Part shown: positions 8,950-16,366 of the stretch, piece after piece
Numbering within the stretch: the first letter of the stretch is position 1
How the letters are laid out: each line of letters begins with the position of its first letter
Assembly: GCA_023404955.1 (NCBI GenBank)
Contig: JAEXZY010000126.1
Span: 94,982-158,981, forward strand
Direction of reading: 5' to 3'
Source of the DNA: Actinomycetes bacterium
GTDB taxonomy: Bacteria > Actinomycetota > Actinomycetes > Mycobacteriales > Mycobacteriaceae
Length of the DNA: 64,000 nucleotides
The notes under the pieces: generated by a model
Told to the model about the DNA's origin: nothing
What the model saw: only the letters and a program-made list of their open reading frames with translations
The model's database searches: none
Translations under genes and position numbers: made by a program

Positions 8950-8968
8950 CGAGGTGAGCCTTGGCTAA
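8950..8968 (-). promoter_or_regulatory. IdeR/DtxR-type iron box
   Basis: On the coding strand of the iron operon the site reads TTAGCCAAGGCTCACCTCG, matching 13 of 19 positions of the mycobacterial IdeR consensus TTAGGTTAGSCTAACCTAA, including the central AGGCT. It lies 16 bases upstream of the chosen start, where bound IdeR would block expression when iron is plentiful. Confidence 0.7.
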
Positions 8969-9078
8969 CGAACATACCCTTCGGCATGGCGCCGTTCTAA
9001 GTCGCAGGCCCTTGCTGCGGACGGGCGCGCCGCTCTGCCTCGCCCCGTCTCACGGAGCCCCCACTTAGAGTTCGCACC

Positions 9079-10035
9079 GTGGTGGACAGCTACGAAGTCG
9101 TCGACCTCGCCGACTGGACTCGCGGTGAGAGCGAACCAGGAGGTGACGAAGCGAAACGATGGTTCATAGCACCAGAGACCTCGCCGCATGCCGGGCACTG
9201 GTTGTTCAAGCCACGCCGCATCAAAACCCTCGAACTGTCCAAAGAACGTCAGCATCGCGGCGACAAACCCGACGTGCTCGTTCGCGGAGAGGACTGGGCG
9301 GAGAAGATCTCCTACGAGGTCGCCCAGCTGCTGTCTGTGCCTGCAGCGGAAACGGAGTTGGCGACAGTTGTTCAGTTACGCACCCACGAACGCGTCTATG
9401 GCTCGATGAGCCGAGACATGCGGCCTCGCGCGTGGGCATGGACCCCGGGAGCAGCATTGCTTGCCGAGCGCGACGACGAGTTCGATGCCAAATCCTGCCG
9501 CGGCCATACGATTAGCGCCATTCGCGAAGCATTAGAGGGGCTGCAAGGTCCGGAGGGCACCAGTTACGCCGACTGGCCCGCATTCGATGTCTTCGCGGGC
9601 TATCTGCTCCTGGACGCCTGGATCGCGAACACTGACCGGCATGCGCACAATTGGGGAGTGCTGCAAAACTCCAGGACGGGCGACGTTTGCCTCGGTCCAA
9701 GCTTTGATCACGGGTCGGCCCTCGCCAGCGGTGACGAGGATAGGGTCCGTGCCCAGCGAATTGAGCAGAAAACCGTCGTGCAGTGGTGCGAGCACGGGCG
9801 GACAAAACGCTTTAACGCCGGCGAGGCGATCAGCCTGATAGATGTCGCCGCTGAGGCCCTGTCAGTCTGCGGAGGCGCGGCACGACAACACTGGACAGCT
9901 CAAATAACCAACGTTGACCTGGATCTATGCTTCGATATCGTTGCAGCGACACCAAATCTGTCGGACCCGACCCGTAGTTTCGTGAGGACAGCACTAGCCA
10001 CTAATCGAAAGCGAATCCGTGATGCACTCCGTTGA
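9079..10035 (+). CDS. HipA-like kinase-fold protein
   Basis: 318 residues. It has the kinase-like core of HipA C-terminal proteins: an ATP-binding Lys in HWLFKP (~residue 44), a conserved Glu in EKISYEVAQLL, the catalytic loop LDAWIANTDRHAHNWGVL with Asp, His and Asn (~residue 185), and the metal-binding Asp in FDHGSAL. HipA proteins phosphorylate translation factors or tRNA synthetases and can arrest growth, but this copy lacks a clear HipA N-terminal subdomain and no HipB-type antitoxin lies upstream. The next gene overlaps it by 14 bases and encodes a HIRAN-domain protein, so the two probably act together. Substrate unknown. Confidence 0.75.
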   Translation: MVDSYEVVDLADWTRGESEPGGDEAKRWFIAPETSPHAGHWLFKPRRIKTLELSKERQHRGDKPDVLVRGEDWAEKISYEVAQLLSVPAAETELATVVQLRTHERVYGSMSRDMRPRAWAWTPGAALLAERDDEFDAKSCRGHTISAIREALEGLQGPEGTSYADWPAFDVFAGYLLLDAWIANTDRHAHNWGVLQNSRTGDVCLGPSFDHGSALASGDEDRVRAQRIEQKTVVQWCEHGRTKRFNAGEAISLIDVAAEALSVCGGAARQHWTAQITNVDLDLCFDIVAATPNLSDPTRSFVRTALATNRKRIRDALR

Positions 10036-10798
10036 TCTCTTAGTCGAGTCGACAGATGCTGACCCAGGTCTTCGTCGGTCGAGGTTGATTGTCACGCGTC
10101 GCGGTGCTGACGATGGGGTGTATCGGGCGATTGGCTACCTCGATAGGTTGACCGGAGGGGCCGAGCGCCCGACGTATCAATTCACGTACTTGGCTCGCGT
10201 GGCGGCTGACCCTGCTTTCGTGCCGGTCGTTGGGTTCCGCGACGTCAGCCGACTTTACCGTTCCGAGAGGCTATTTCCATCGTTCGCCGACCGGGTGATG
10301 AGCGCTAAGCGGCCGGACCGCCCTCAATACCTTGAGGCTTTGGATCTCGATGCCGACGCTGACGCCTGGGAGATCCTGACCGCCTCCGGCGGGCATCGCG
10401 AAGGCGACCCGATCGAACTCGTCTCGCTGCCCCGATTCGATCGGACCACAGGCGAAACGTCGGCGCACTTCCTTGCTCACGGCGTCAGACATCGCAGCGT
10501 AGAGGCCAGCCACCGAATAACCACACTGCCCGCGGGCTATCGCCTCGGGCTGGAGCGCGACCCCGAGAACCCTGTTAACTCAGCGGCGATCAGGATTGTT
10601 GATCGTGGGATGCACTTGGGGTTTGTGCCCGATCCGCTTCTTGACTACGTCCATTCGGTAATGGCCAGCGGCACTTACGATCTGACAGTCGTGCGCGCCA
10701 ACCCTGCTGTAACTCATCCGCACCTGCGGCTACTGCTGCGCTTGGGCGGACATTGCAGTTCTTTTGTGTTCGACAGCCCAGACTGGAATGCGGTCTAA
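10022..10798 (+). CDS. HIRAN-domain protein
   Basis: 258 residues from ATG 10022 (a GTG lies one codon earlier). The N-terminal ~150 residues are unfamiliar. The C-terminal part (~155-225) matches the HIRAN pattern: a hydrophobic strand, LERDPENPVNSAAIRIV, then GMHLGFVPDPLLDYV. HIRAN domains bind DNA 3' ends in helicases such as HLTF and also occur as bacterial stand-alone proteins. The overlap with the HipA-like gene implies coupled translation and a shared function, possibly target recognition or neutralisation of the kinase; this is inference. Confidence 0.65.
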   Translation: MHSVDLLVESTDADPGLRRSRLIVTRRGADDGVYRAIGYLDRLTGGAERPTYQFTYLARVAADPAFVPVVGFRDVSRLYRSERLFPSFADRVMSAKRPDRPQYLEALDLDADADAWEILTASGGHREGDPIELVSLPRFDRTTGETSAHFLAHGVRHRSVEASHRITTLPAGYRLGLERDPENPVNSAAIRIVDRGMHLGFVPDPLLDYVHSVMASGTYDLTVVRANPAVTHPHLRLLLRLGGHCSSFVFDSPDWNAV

Positions 10799-11020
10799 CT
10801 CCACTCCCGTTCCACCTTAATAGTTCGAACGGCAAATGCACAGTCAAGCGCTTCAAGGGCATCTTGCCGGGGGTGCCCGGAATTGCTTCTGCGACATCAT
10901 GTTTGGTGACTGGATTATCAGCCCTGCTTATCGCACGCCTCCAAAGGCCAGTAGGAGCTTCGAAGTCCTGGAGGTGGTATAGCGTCCGCCGGTTCTCATT
11001 AAGCTGATCAAGGCGCGAAG

Positions 11021-11332
11021 CTAGGTCGCCGTCGAACCAATGTCTTTCTCTCCCAATGCGGATAAGGCGGCCAGGCCCCAGCGCTTAGTGTTCGGTGTTG
11101 GAGGGTGTTGCCACTTCAACGTGCCGGCAAGCTCTCGCTCGCAGCAGGCGTGGGCACACAATATGCAGGCCAGATCAGCCCCGAGATGATAGCAACGGGT
11201 TGCCTCGATAATGAGAAAACCGTTTTCATAGCCGCCGGCGGACGCTCCATAAAGCCTTGGGCCACCATATGACTCGACGATTCGGTTGACCTCGGCCCGA
11301 CGAACCGGCTCTTTATCTATGTCGGTGCCCAT
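11021..11332 (-). CDS. Hypothetical protein, possibly truncated
   Basis: 103 residues from MGTDIDKEPV. The middle segment (LIIEATRCYHLGADLACILCAHACCEREL) is an amphipathic Cys-containing helix pair of a kind seen in many uncharacterised cytoplasmic proteins. No catalytic motif is visible. The open frame extends upstream to 11482 without a better start. I do not recognise the family and it could be a fragment. Confidence 0.4.
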   Translation of the reverse strand: MGTDIDKEPVRRAEVNRIVESYGGPRLYGASAGGYENGFLIIEATRCYHLGADLACILCAHACCERELAGTLKWQHPPTPNTKRWGLAALSALGEKDIGSTAT

Positions 11333-11577
11333 CGACAAACGTCTCTGTGCGTGCAGATGCCAATTTGGCTGATTCCGAATCACGAGGTGCAACTGTAGGG
11401 CAACGGGGGATCGAGCCGCTGTCCGCGCGGATGTCTTCATGGCAGTCCCAAACCGGGATGAGCCACCTGGACTGAAGAGCACTAGAATCGGTACCCCTCC
11501 ACGCTATTGGCATACTGCGCTCTATCCGTGCACTATTTCCGGGACAGTCGTAGGGGGGTATGCCGACGGCGCGGCGC

Positions 11578-11919
11578 CTAAGGTGCCAGGGCTGCCCGCA
11601 GGTCTTCGGGTATTGGCATCGGCGTCGTCAGGCCCGCCGCCGTCCGGCCCGTGTTGCCCTCGGGGTAGCGCCCCGCAAATGAACCGGGTGCGGCGACGAC
11701 GATCCGGACGACCTGACCGAGGGCCTCACGTCGGTCGCGCTGTCGGACGGCCAGCACGAACATGGCAGCGTGGTTACAGGTGTGTAGCCACGGGTCAGGC
11801 TGCGAGACAATGTGCGCCCGTTCGAGGTGGTGCCAGCGCGCCTCGGCGGTGCCAGCGGCTTTCGCGGCCGTCATCTCGCGTCGGTAGACGTCCCTCCCGT
11901 TGTCGGTGATGCGGCTCAT
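11578..11919 (-). CDS. DUF3703 family protein
   Basis: 113 residues. It matches DUF3703: an N-terminal helix, ARWHHLERAHIVSQ, HTCNHAAMFVLAVRQRD, a GQVVRI helix, then PEGNTGRTAAG and the closing PMPIPEDLRAAL. The conserved His residues suggest metal or cofactor binding, but the function is unknown. DUF3703 genes are often found beside cation-efflux genes; here a CDF-like remnant lies directly upstream in the same orientation. Confidence 0.8.
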   Translation of the reverse strand: MSRITDNGRDVYRREMTAAKAAGTAEARWHHLERAHIVSQPDPWLHTCNHAAMFVLAVRQRDRREALGQVVRIVVAAPGSFAGRYPEGNTGRTAAGLTTPMPIPEDLRAALAP

Positions 11920-11944
11920 GTCGCGCTCCGTTCAGTCGTCGTCG

Positions 11945-12240
11945 TCATTGTCCTCGACCAGTTTCGACCTCCCAGGCTTCTTTGCCTTCGTAGATGGCGA
12001 ACGCGGAGATGACGAAGCCAGCGACGGGGTCGGGCCACGCCGTGCCGGTAAGCTCGACCAGCCCGACGCCGACCAGCGTGAGATGCTGAGCAGCACACAA
12101 CGTGGTCTCGGCGGTGTTGACCAGGATGAGGTTGTCTTTGCGGCGGGCGCTGACCTCTTTTTGCTTTTGATCTGCCGGCGGCCCGCGCCCTTCACCAGGA
12201 TCATCGAAGTGAAGACAGGACCAAGACCGCGATGGTCCTC
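11945..12240 (-). pseudogene. Cation diffusion-type transporter remnant
   Basis: Read on the minus strand, the last ~65 codons give SARRKDNLILVNTAETTLC, then LVGVGLVELTGTAWPDPVAG, then FAIYEGKEAW. This is the recognisable C-terminal helix pair of CDF-like cation transporters (A-ETxLC, WWADP, REGxEAW). Upstream of about 12165 the frame is lost and the remaining transmembrane helices are missing. The methyltransferase ends at 12242, directly before it. It is a degraded 3' fragment between the DUF3703 and methyltransferase genes. Confidence 0.65.
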
Positions 12241-12241
12241 A

Positions 12242-12871
12242 TCACTCACAGCCGGTGGGCAACGGTTTGGCGGCCACGCCGAGCAGGTAGTCGCCTTGGA
12301 TGCGGGTCCGTGAACCCAGTACGACGAGGCCATGGTGGGCGAGTTCGTCGGAGAATTGCTCGGCGCTGAACCGGTCTTCGGTCGGGTGGTCGAACAGCCG
12401 CTTGTAGCTGGGGCGGGCGAGGGCGTGGGCGGTGACTTCATCGAAGTAGAACCGCCCGCCCGGTGCGAGGACTCGCGCGACTTCGGCGACGGCGTTACGC
12501 CAGTCGGGAATGTGGTGGACGATCCCGAAGTCGAACACCGCCCCGTAGCTTCCGTCGCCGGCATCTAGCGCGGTGGACAGATCGGTGGCGCTGCCTTGGA
12601 CCAGCCGAACTCGGTTGCCATAGCGGGCCAAGCGCTCCCCGGCCCGCCGGATCATCGCCGGGTCCAGGTCGACGGCGTCTACGGTGGCAGCGCCAAACCG
12701 CTCCAGGATCAGCTGCGTGCCGTATCCAGATCCGCAGCCGATTTCCAGAGCCTGGGTGTCCGGGACCAGCCGGCCGCCGAACCGCAGCAGCACCGGAACC
12801 TCGTAGACGCGTTGGAGCCATCGCCGCGGCGCAGAATTGATCAGCGCGGTCTCCGCCATGTTCATCAACAC
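12242..12871 (-). CDS. Class I SAM-dependent methyltransferase
   Basis: 209 residues. Motif I is ALEIGCGSGYGTQ, motif II is VDAVDLDPAMIRRA, the acidic loop is VRLVQGSATDL, and the post-I region FDFGIVHHIPDW fits the ubiE/Methyltransf_11 group. The start is taken at GTG 12871, six bases after a GGAGAGGG ribosome site; ATG codons follow at 12865 and 12859. Substrate unknown. It is the first gene of a rightward-to-leftward run with the CDF remnant and DUF3703. A CmtR-type operator array lies ~220 bases upstream, so metal-responsive control is possible. Confidence 0.85.
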   Translation of the reverse strand: MLMNMAETALINSAPRRWLQRVYEVPVLLRFGGRLVPDTQALEIGCGSGYGTQLILERFGAATVDAVDLDPAMIRRAGERLARYGNRVRLVQGSATDLSTALDAGDGSYGAVFDFGIVHHIPDWRNAVAEVARVLAPGGRFYFDEVTAHALARPSYKRLFDHPTEDRFSAEQFSDELAHHGLVVLGSRTRIQGDYLLGVAAKPLPTGCE

Positions 12872-13093
12872 GGTTGGCCCTCTCCAGAGGTGGTCGTATC
12901 AGCGGACAGCCCGTGAGACTGGTTGCAGTTCAGCTCGATTCAGCTGTGCCAGGCCCCGGGCCGGCGGTGCGTGCCGCGGTGAGCACGGGGCACTGAGCGA
13001 GGCATGGTCCCGGTGGCCGACAGCGCGGGGTCATGCCGTGCAGGGCGGCGGTTGACGGTTTACGCCGACCCGCACCAATGAACAGACTTCTGC

Positions 13094-13152
13094 CATCGCC
13101 GCCGGTCGGCGATGACGGCGATCTTTACGCTATCATCGCCTTCGGGCGATGA
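13094..13152. promoter_or_regulatory. Second copy of the CmtR-type operator array
   Basis: TCATCGCC-TTCG-GGCGATGA is a perfect 8-bp inverted repeat (13133-13152). It is preceded by further ATCGCC and GGCGAT half-sites (13094, 13107, 13117) and by the string ACGCTATCAT. The arrangement closely copies the cmtR promoter at 15931-15977, where the same arms surround a GTAT spacer. No cmtR-like gene follows on the plus strand; lnt ends at 13156. It is either a relic of a duplicated promoter or a working operator for the methyltransferase run on the minus strand. Confidence 0.6.
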
Positions 13153-13155
13153 AAA

Positions 13156-14943
13156 CTATCGCCGCCGCGGTGCCATTGCAGGCGGCGGCGTGTCGGTACG
13201 CGGGGTGCGACGGCGCAGACTGATCCGCGGTGATCTGCGCAGAATGATCGCCGCGATGCACGCGAAGATGCCGATGCTGATCAGTAGACACTGCACGACC
13301 GGGCCCCACCGGGTGGCGGGCGTGAGTCCGGTCATCAGCCTGACCGGGGTGTCGAGGTAGCCAGGTTCGAAGAATCCGGTGCGGGCCAGTTCGCGACCGT
13401 CTGGCCCGATCACGGAACTGATGCCCGTCGTCGCGGCGACCACGACGTAGCGGTTGTGCTCGATGGCGCGTAACTTGGCGAAGGCGAGCTGCTGCTCGCT
13501 CATCGCCTCACCGAAGGTGGCGTTGTTGGACGGCACGGTGAGCAGCTGGGCGCCGTTAAGCACCGACTCGCGGGCCGCCCGGTCAAAGATCACTTCCCAG
13601 CAGGTCACCACGCCGATCGGCACCCCGGCTGCGCGCACTACCCCCGACCCGTCGCCGGGCACGAAGTAGCCAGCCCGGTCGGCGGAGGACGAGAAGAGCC
13701 GGAAGAAGCCGCGCCACGGCAGGTACTCGCCGAATGGTTGCACGATCTGCTTGTCGTGACGGTCACTGGGGCCGCCGACCGGATCCCAGACGATCACCGA
13801 GTTGAGGGTCACCGGGTTGGTGCTGCTGTATCCCGGCCCGGCGAGCACGCCGCCGACGAGGATCGGCGCCTCGATCGCCCGCGCGGCGATCGTGATCCGT
13901 TCGGCGGCGTCGGGATTGGCCAACGGGTCGACGTCGGAAGAGTTTTCCGGCCACACGACGATCTGCGGTTGCGCAGCACGCCCGGCGCGCACCTCGTCTG
14001 CGAGCCGCAGGGTTTCCTGAACGTGGTTGTCCAACACGGCGCGACGTTGGGCATTGAAGTCCAGGCCGAGTCGCGGCACATTGCCCTGCACCGCGGCCAC
14101 GGTGACGACCGGGTCGTTGGTCGCATTGATTGACGGCTGCCGGACCTGCGGCCAGATCGCGGCGGTAGCCAATAGCACCACACCGATGTACGCACCGGGC
14201 AGCACTATCGCGGGAGGGCACGCGTGGCCGGCACGGGCGGCGTCACGGCGCCACCAGCGCGTGACCTCGCTCGCCAGGGCGGCCATGCTGACGCCCAGGA
14301 GCACGACCGCAAATGACACCAGCGGCACCCCGCCGATTTGGGCGGTCGGCAGAAACGGGCCGTCGGTCTGGCCGAACCCGACTGCGCCCCAGGGGAATCC
14401 GCCGAACGGAACATTGGATTTGGCCCATTCCTGCACGGCCCACACGGCCGCGACCCAGATCGGCCAGCCCGGCAGTCGGCGCACCAGCACTGCCCCCGCG
14501 CCGAACAGCGCGGGAAATACCGACTCCATGCCCGCCAGCGCCAGCCATGGCCCGACGCCGACGAAGCTGCTCGTCCAGGGCAGCAGCGCAACGTAGAACG
14601 CGAGGCCGAACAGAAGTCCATATCCGAGCCCGCCGATTTGCGTCGTCGACTTGTGGGTCAGTACCCAGGCCAGCAGTGCGAACGCGACGATGGCGGTGTA
14701 CCACCACCCGAACGGCGGAAAGCTGACGCACAACAGCAGGCCCGCAGCGATCGCGACGGCCATCCGGGGCAGTCGGCGCAGCGCCGCAGCACCTAAACCT
14801 GCGCCCAGAGGTCTGCTCAACGGCGGGGCGGGGGCCCCATCGGAATTGGCGGACCCGTCGGTGAGCGCCGCCATCGCGTCGGTGTCCTCGTCGGGTTGCC
14901 CCGCCCCGCGCCTCCCGGTCAGCCTGGCCAGGGGGCCGGTCAC
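13156..14943 (-). CDS. lnt: Apolipoprotein N-acyltransferase
   Basis: 595 residues. After ~60 disordered residues come about six membrane helices, then a carbon-nitrogen hydrolase domain (~265-530) with the Glu-Lys-Cys triad visible in VVWPENSSDVDP, RHDKQIVQPFGEYLP and VVTCWEVIFDR, and a final helix. Lnt transfers an acyl chain to the N-terminal Cys of lipoproteins, after Lgt and LspA. The ATG overlaps the stop of the TlpA-like gene upstream (ATGA). A copy next to cadmium genes and not far from lspA implies dedicated processing of a metal-stress lipoprotein; it is probably not the only lnt in the genome. The C-terminal ~25 residues are a basic tail. Confidence 0.93.
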   Translation of the reverse strand: MTGPLARLTGRRGAGQPDEDTDAMAALTDGSANSDGAPAPPLSRPLGAGLGAAALRRLPRMAVAIAAGLLLCVSFPPFGWWYTAIVAFALLAWVLTHKSTTQIGGLGYGLLFGLAFYVALLPWTSSFVGVGPWLALAGMESVFPALFGAGAVLVRRLPGWPIWVAAVWAVQEWAKSNVPFGGFPWGAVGFGQTDGPFLPTAQIGGVPLVSFAVVLLGVSMAALASEVTRWWRRDAARAGHACPPAIVLPGAYIGVVLLATAAIWPQVRQPSINATNDPVVTVAAVQGNVPRLGLDFNAQRRAVLDNHVQETLRLADEVRAGRAAQPQIVVWPENSSDVDPLANPDAAERITIAARAIEAPILVGGVLAGPGYSSTNPVTLNSVIVWDPVGGPSDRHDKQIVQPFGEYLPWRGFFRLFSSSADRAGYFVPGDGSGVVRAAGVPIGVVTCWEVIFDRAARESVLNGAQLLTVPSNNATFGEAMSEQQLAFAKLRAIEHNRYVVVAATTGISSVIGPDGRELARTGFFEPGYLDTPVRLMTGLTPATRWGPVVQCLLISIGIFACIAAIILRRSPRISLRRRTPRTDTPPPAMAPRRR

Positions 14944-15581
14944 GGGTTCATTGCCGCGACGGCTGCACGAACTTGCTCGACGTCACGGAACACTGTGGGC
15001 GTGGTGACCCGGCGGACGGTGCCGTCGGTGCCAACGAGGTAGCTCAGCGGCAGGACCGGGGGAGCGCCTAGGACCTGCCCGACGGCGTCGGCGTTGCCGA
15101 AGGACGGGTAGTGCACACCCAGATCCGCCAAAAGGCTCAGCGCCACGGTATCGGTGTCCTGCACGTTCATCCCGACCACCCGCACCGCGCCCGGCTGCCC
15201 GGCGTAGGCGTCCAGCACCGGAATCTCTTCCCGACACGGGGCGCACCATGACGCCCACAGGTTGATCAGGGTCTGCTCACCGGCGAGCGCCGCGCCGACG
15301 TCGAACATGGTCCGCGCCCCCAGGCACGACGCCAGCGCACCAGCCAAATCACCCTTGGGCGGCGCCCCCTCACGTGGTGTCGGGCACGGCGCCAAGGCCG
15401 CACGCGCGGTGAGTCGCGCCAGTTCGCCGGTATCGGCGTCGCCAACGGCGGCAGCGGGAAGGGTAAGCCCGGGGCCGGAGGTATTAGTGCCGTCGACCTG
15501 GGGCGTACGCGGCCAGATCGCCACCGCCATCGCGGCTATTACCACCAGCGCGAACACCGTCCACCGCAGCCGAGACCGCAC
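14940..15581 (-). CDS. TlpA-like membrane-anchored thioredoxin
   Basis: 213 residues from GTG 15581, fixed by a strong AGGGGAGG site seven bases upstream. One N-terminal hydrophobic helix (FALVVIAAMAVAIW) anchors it, with the thioredoxin fold outside the membrane. The redox site is WASWCAPCREE, and the cis-Pro region is LPLSYLVG. Two more Cys lie N-terminal to the fold (CPTP, ASCLG). It should reduce or shuffle disulfides in exported proteins. First gene of a two-gene run with lnt, divergent from cmtR. Confidence 0.9.
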   Translation of the reverse strand: MRSRLRWTVFALVVIAAMAVAIWPRTPQVDGTNTSGPGLTLPAAAVGDADTGELARLTARAALAPCPTPREGAPPKGDLAGALASCLGARTMFDVGAALAGEQTLINLWASWCAPCREEIPVLDAYAGQPGAVRVVGMNVQDTDTVALSLLADLGVHYPSFGNADAVGQVLGAPPVLPLSYLVGTDGTVRRVTTPTVFRDVEQVRAAVAAMNP

Positions 15582-15646
15582 TTGGCACCTCCCCTGTTGC
15601 CGAGTTGACACCGGCTGGGTCCTGGGCGCTACCGACGGCACCCTTC

Positions 15647-15665
15647 CTACTAGGGGCCATAGTAG
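15647..15665 (-). promoter_or_regulatory. Inverted repeat CTACTA(N7)TAGTAG upstream of TlpA-like gene
   Basis: A perfect 6-bp inverted repeat sits 66 bases upstream of the TlpA-like start in the 386-base divergent region with cmtR. The arms resemble BlaI/CopY-type TACTA/TAGTA half-sites. The remaining ~250 bases of this region hold no gene that I can support. Confidence 0.35.
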
Positions 15666-15930
15666 ATTGTTCGAGCCTGCCACCGTTGATGAGCCGCCAA
15701 CGTTCCGGGAGGGGGGCCGATGACTGCCGATGATGTTGGCATTAAATCGATCCGGCACTGAACCGCTCAAGAGGATCGCGTGGACTCAGGGGCACGCAGC
15801 AGGTTAGGCCTCCTCTCCCGTGCCCATCCCAGGAGGCGCCGGCCGCAGCACCGGCCGGTCGTCGTCTTCAGATGCGTTGGAGGTTGCGCCAACCCGCACC
15901 AATCAACGAAATTCCCGCTTTCACCGTCGT

Positions 15931-15977
15931 TTGGCGATGAGGGCGAAAAATGCGCTATCATCGCCGTATGGCGATGA
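15931..15977 (+). promoter_or_regulatory. cmtR promoter and operator
   Basis: A perfect inverted repeat TCATCGCC-GTAT-GGCGATGA (15958-15977) overlaps the start codon of cmtR. TATCAT (15956) can serve as -10 and TTGGCG (15931) as a weak -35. Transcription would then begin at or near the ATG at 15968, giving a leaderless mRNA, which is common in mycobacteria. CmtR binding here would autorepress the operon. Confidence 0.65.
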
Positions 15978-16366
15978 CAACCGACGATTGCGGCTCTGTG
16001 CGGCCGTCCACCAATCTGTCTCCGGCGGCGGCGCTGTTTCACGGTTTGGCGGATCCGACTCGACTGGCGATCCTGCAGCGGTTGGCTGACGGTGAAGCCC
16101 GAGTGGTGGATTTGACGGGACTGCTCTCTATGGCGCAGTCCACAGTGTCGGCGCATCTGGCGTGCCTTCGTGACTGCGGGCTCGTAGTCGGGCGGCCCGA
16201 GGGCCGGCAGATGTTCTACTCCCTGACCCGTCCCGAACTGCTCGATTTGTTGGCCTCAGCCGAGACACTTCTGGCCGCCACCGGCAACGCCGTCGCGCTG
16301 TGCCCCAACTACGGAACCCGCTCCCGCACGGGCGCGACGATCGATGCGGAGGAGACCGGCCGATGA
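15968..16366 (+). CDS. cmtR: ArsR-family Cd(II)/Pb(II) sensor, CmtR-like
   Basis: 132 residues. Winged-helix core: LFHGLADPTRLAILQRL, LTGLLSMAQSTVSAHLACLRDCGLVV, GRQMFYSL. The two Cys of SAHLACLRDCGLVV correspond to the Cys57/Cys61 metal ligands of M. tuberculosis CmtR (HLSCLRGCGLVV), and CPNYG in the C-terminal part may supply the third. The ATG at 15968 lies inside the operator; ATG 15974 is an alternative. Its stop overlaps the ATG of ctpG, the gene CmtR controls in M. tuberculosis. Metal binding is expected to release it from DNA. Confidence 0.9.
   Translation: MAMTTDDCGSVRPSTNLSPAAALFHGLADPTRLAILQRLADGEARVVDLTGLLSMAQSTVSAHLACLRDCGLVVGRPEGRQMFYSLTRPELLDLLASAETLLAATGNAVALCPNYGTRSRTGATIDAEETGR

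Noticed and set aside
13112..13360. Plus-strand frame after the orphan operator
   Set aside because: Mostly antisense to lnt and not similar to CmtR, so not called although a promoter-like site precedes it.
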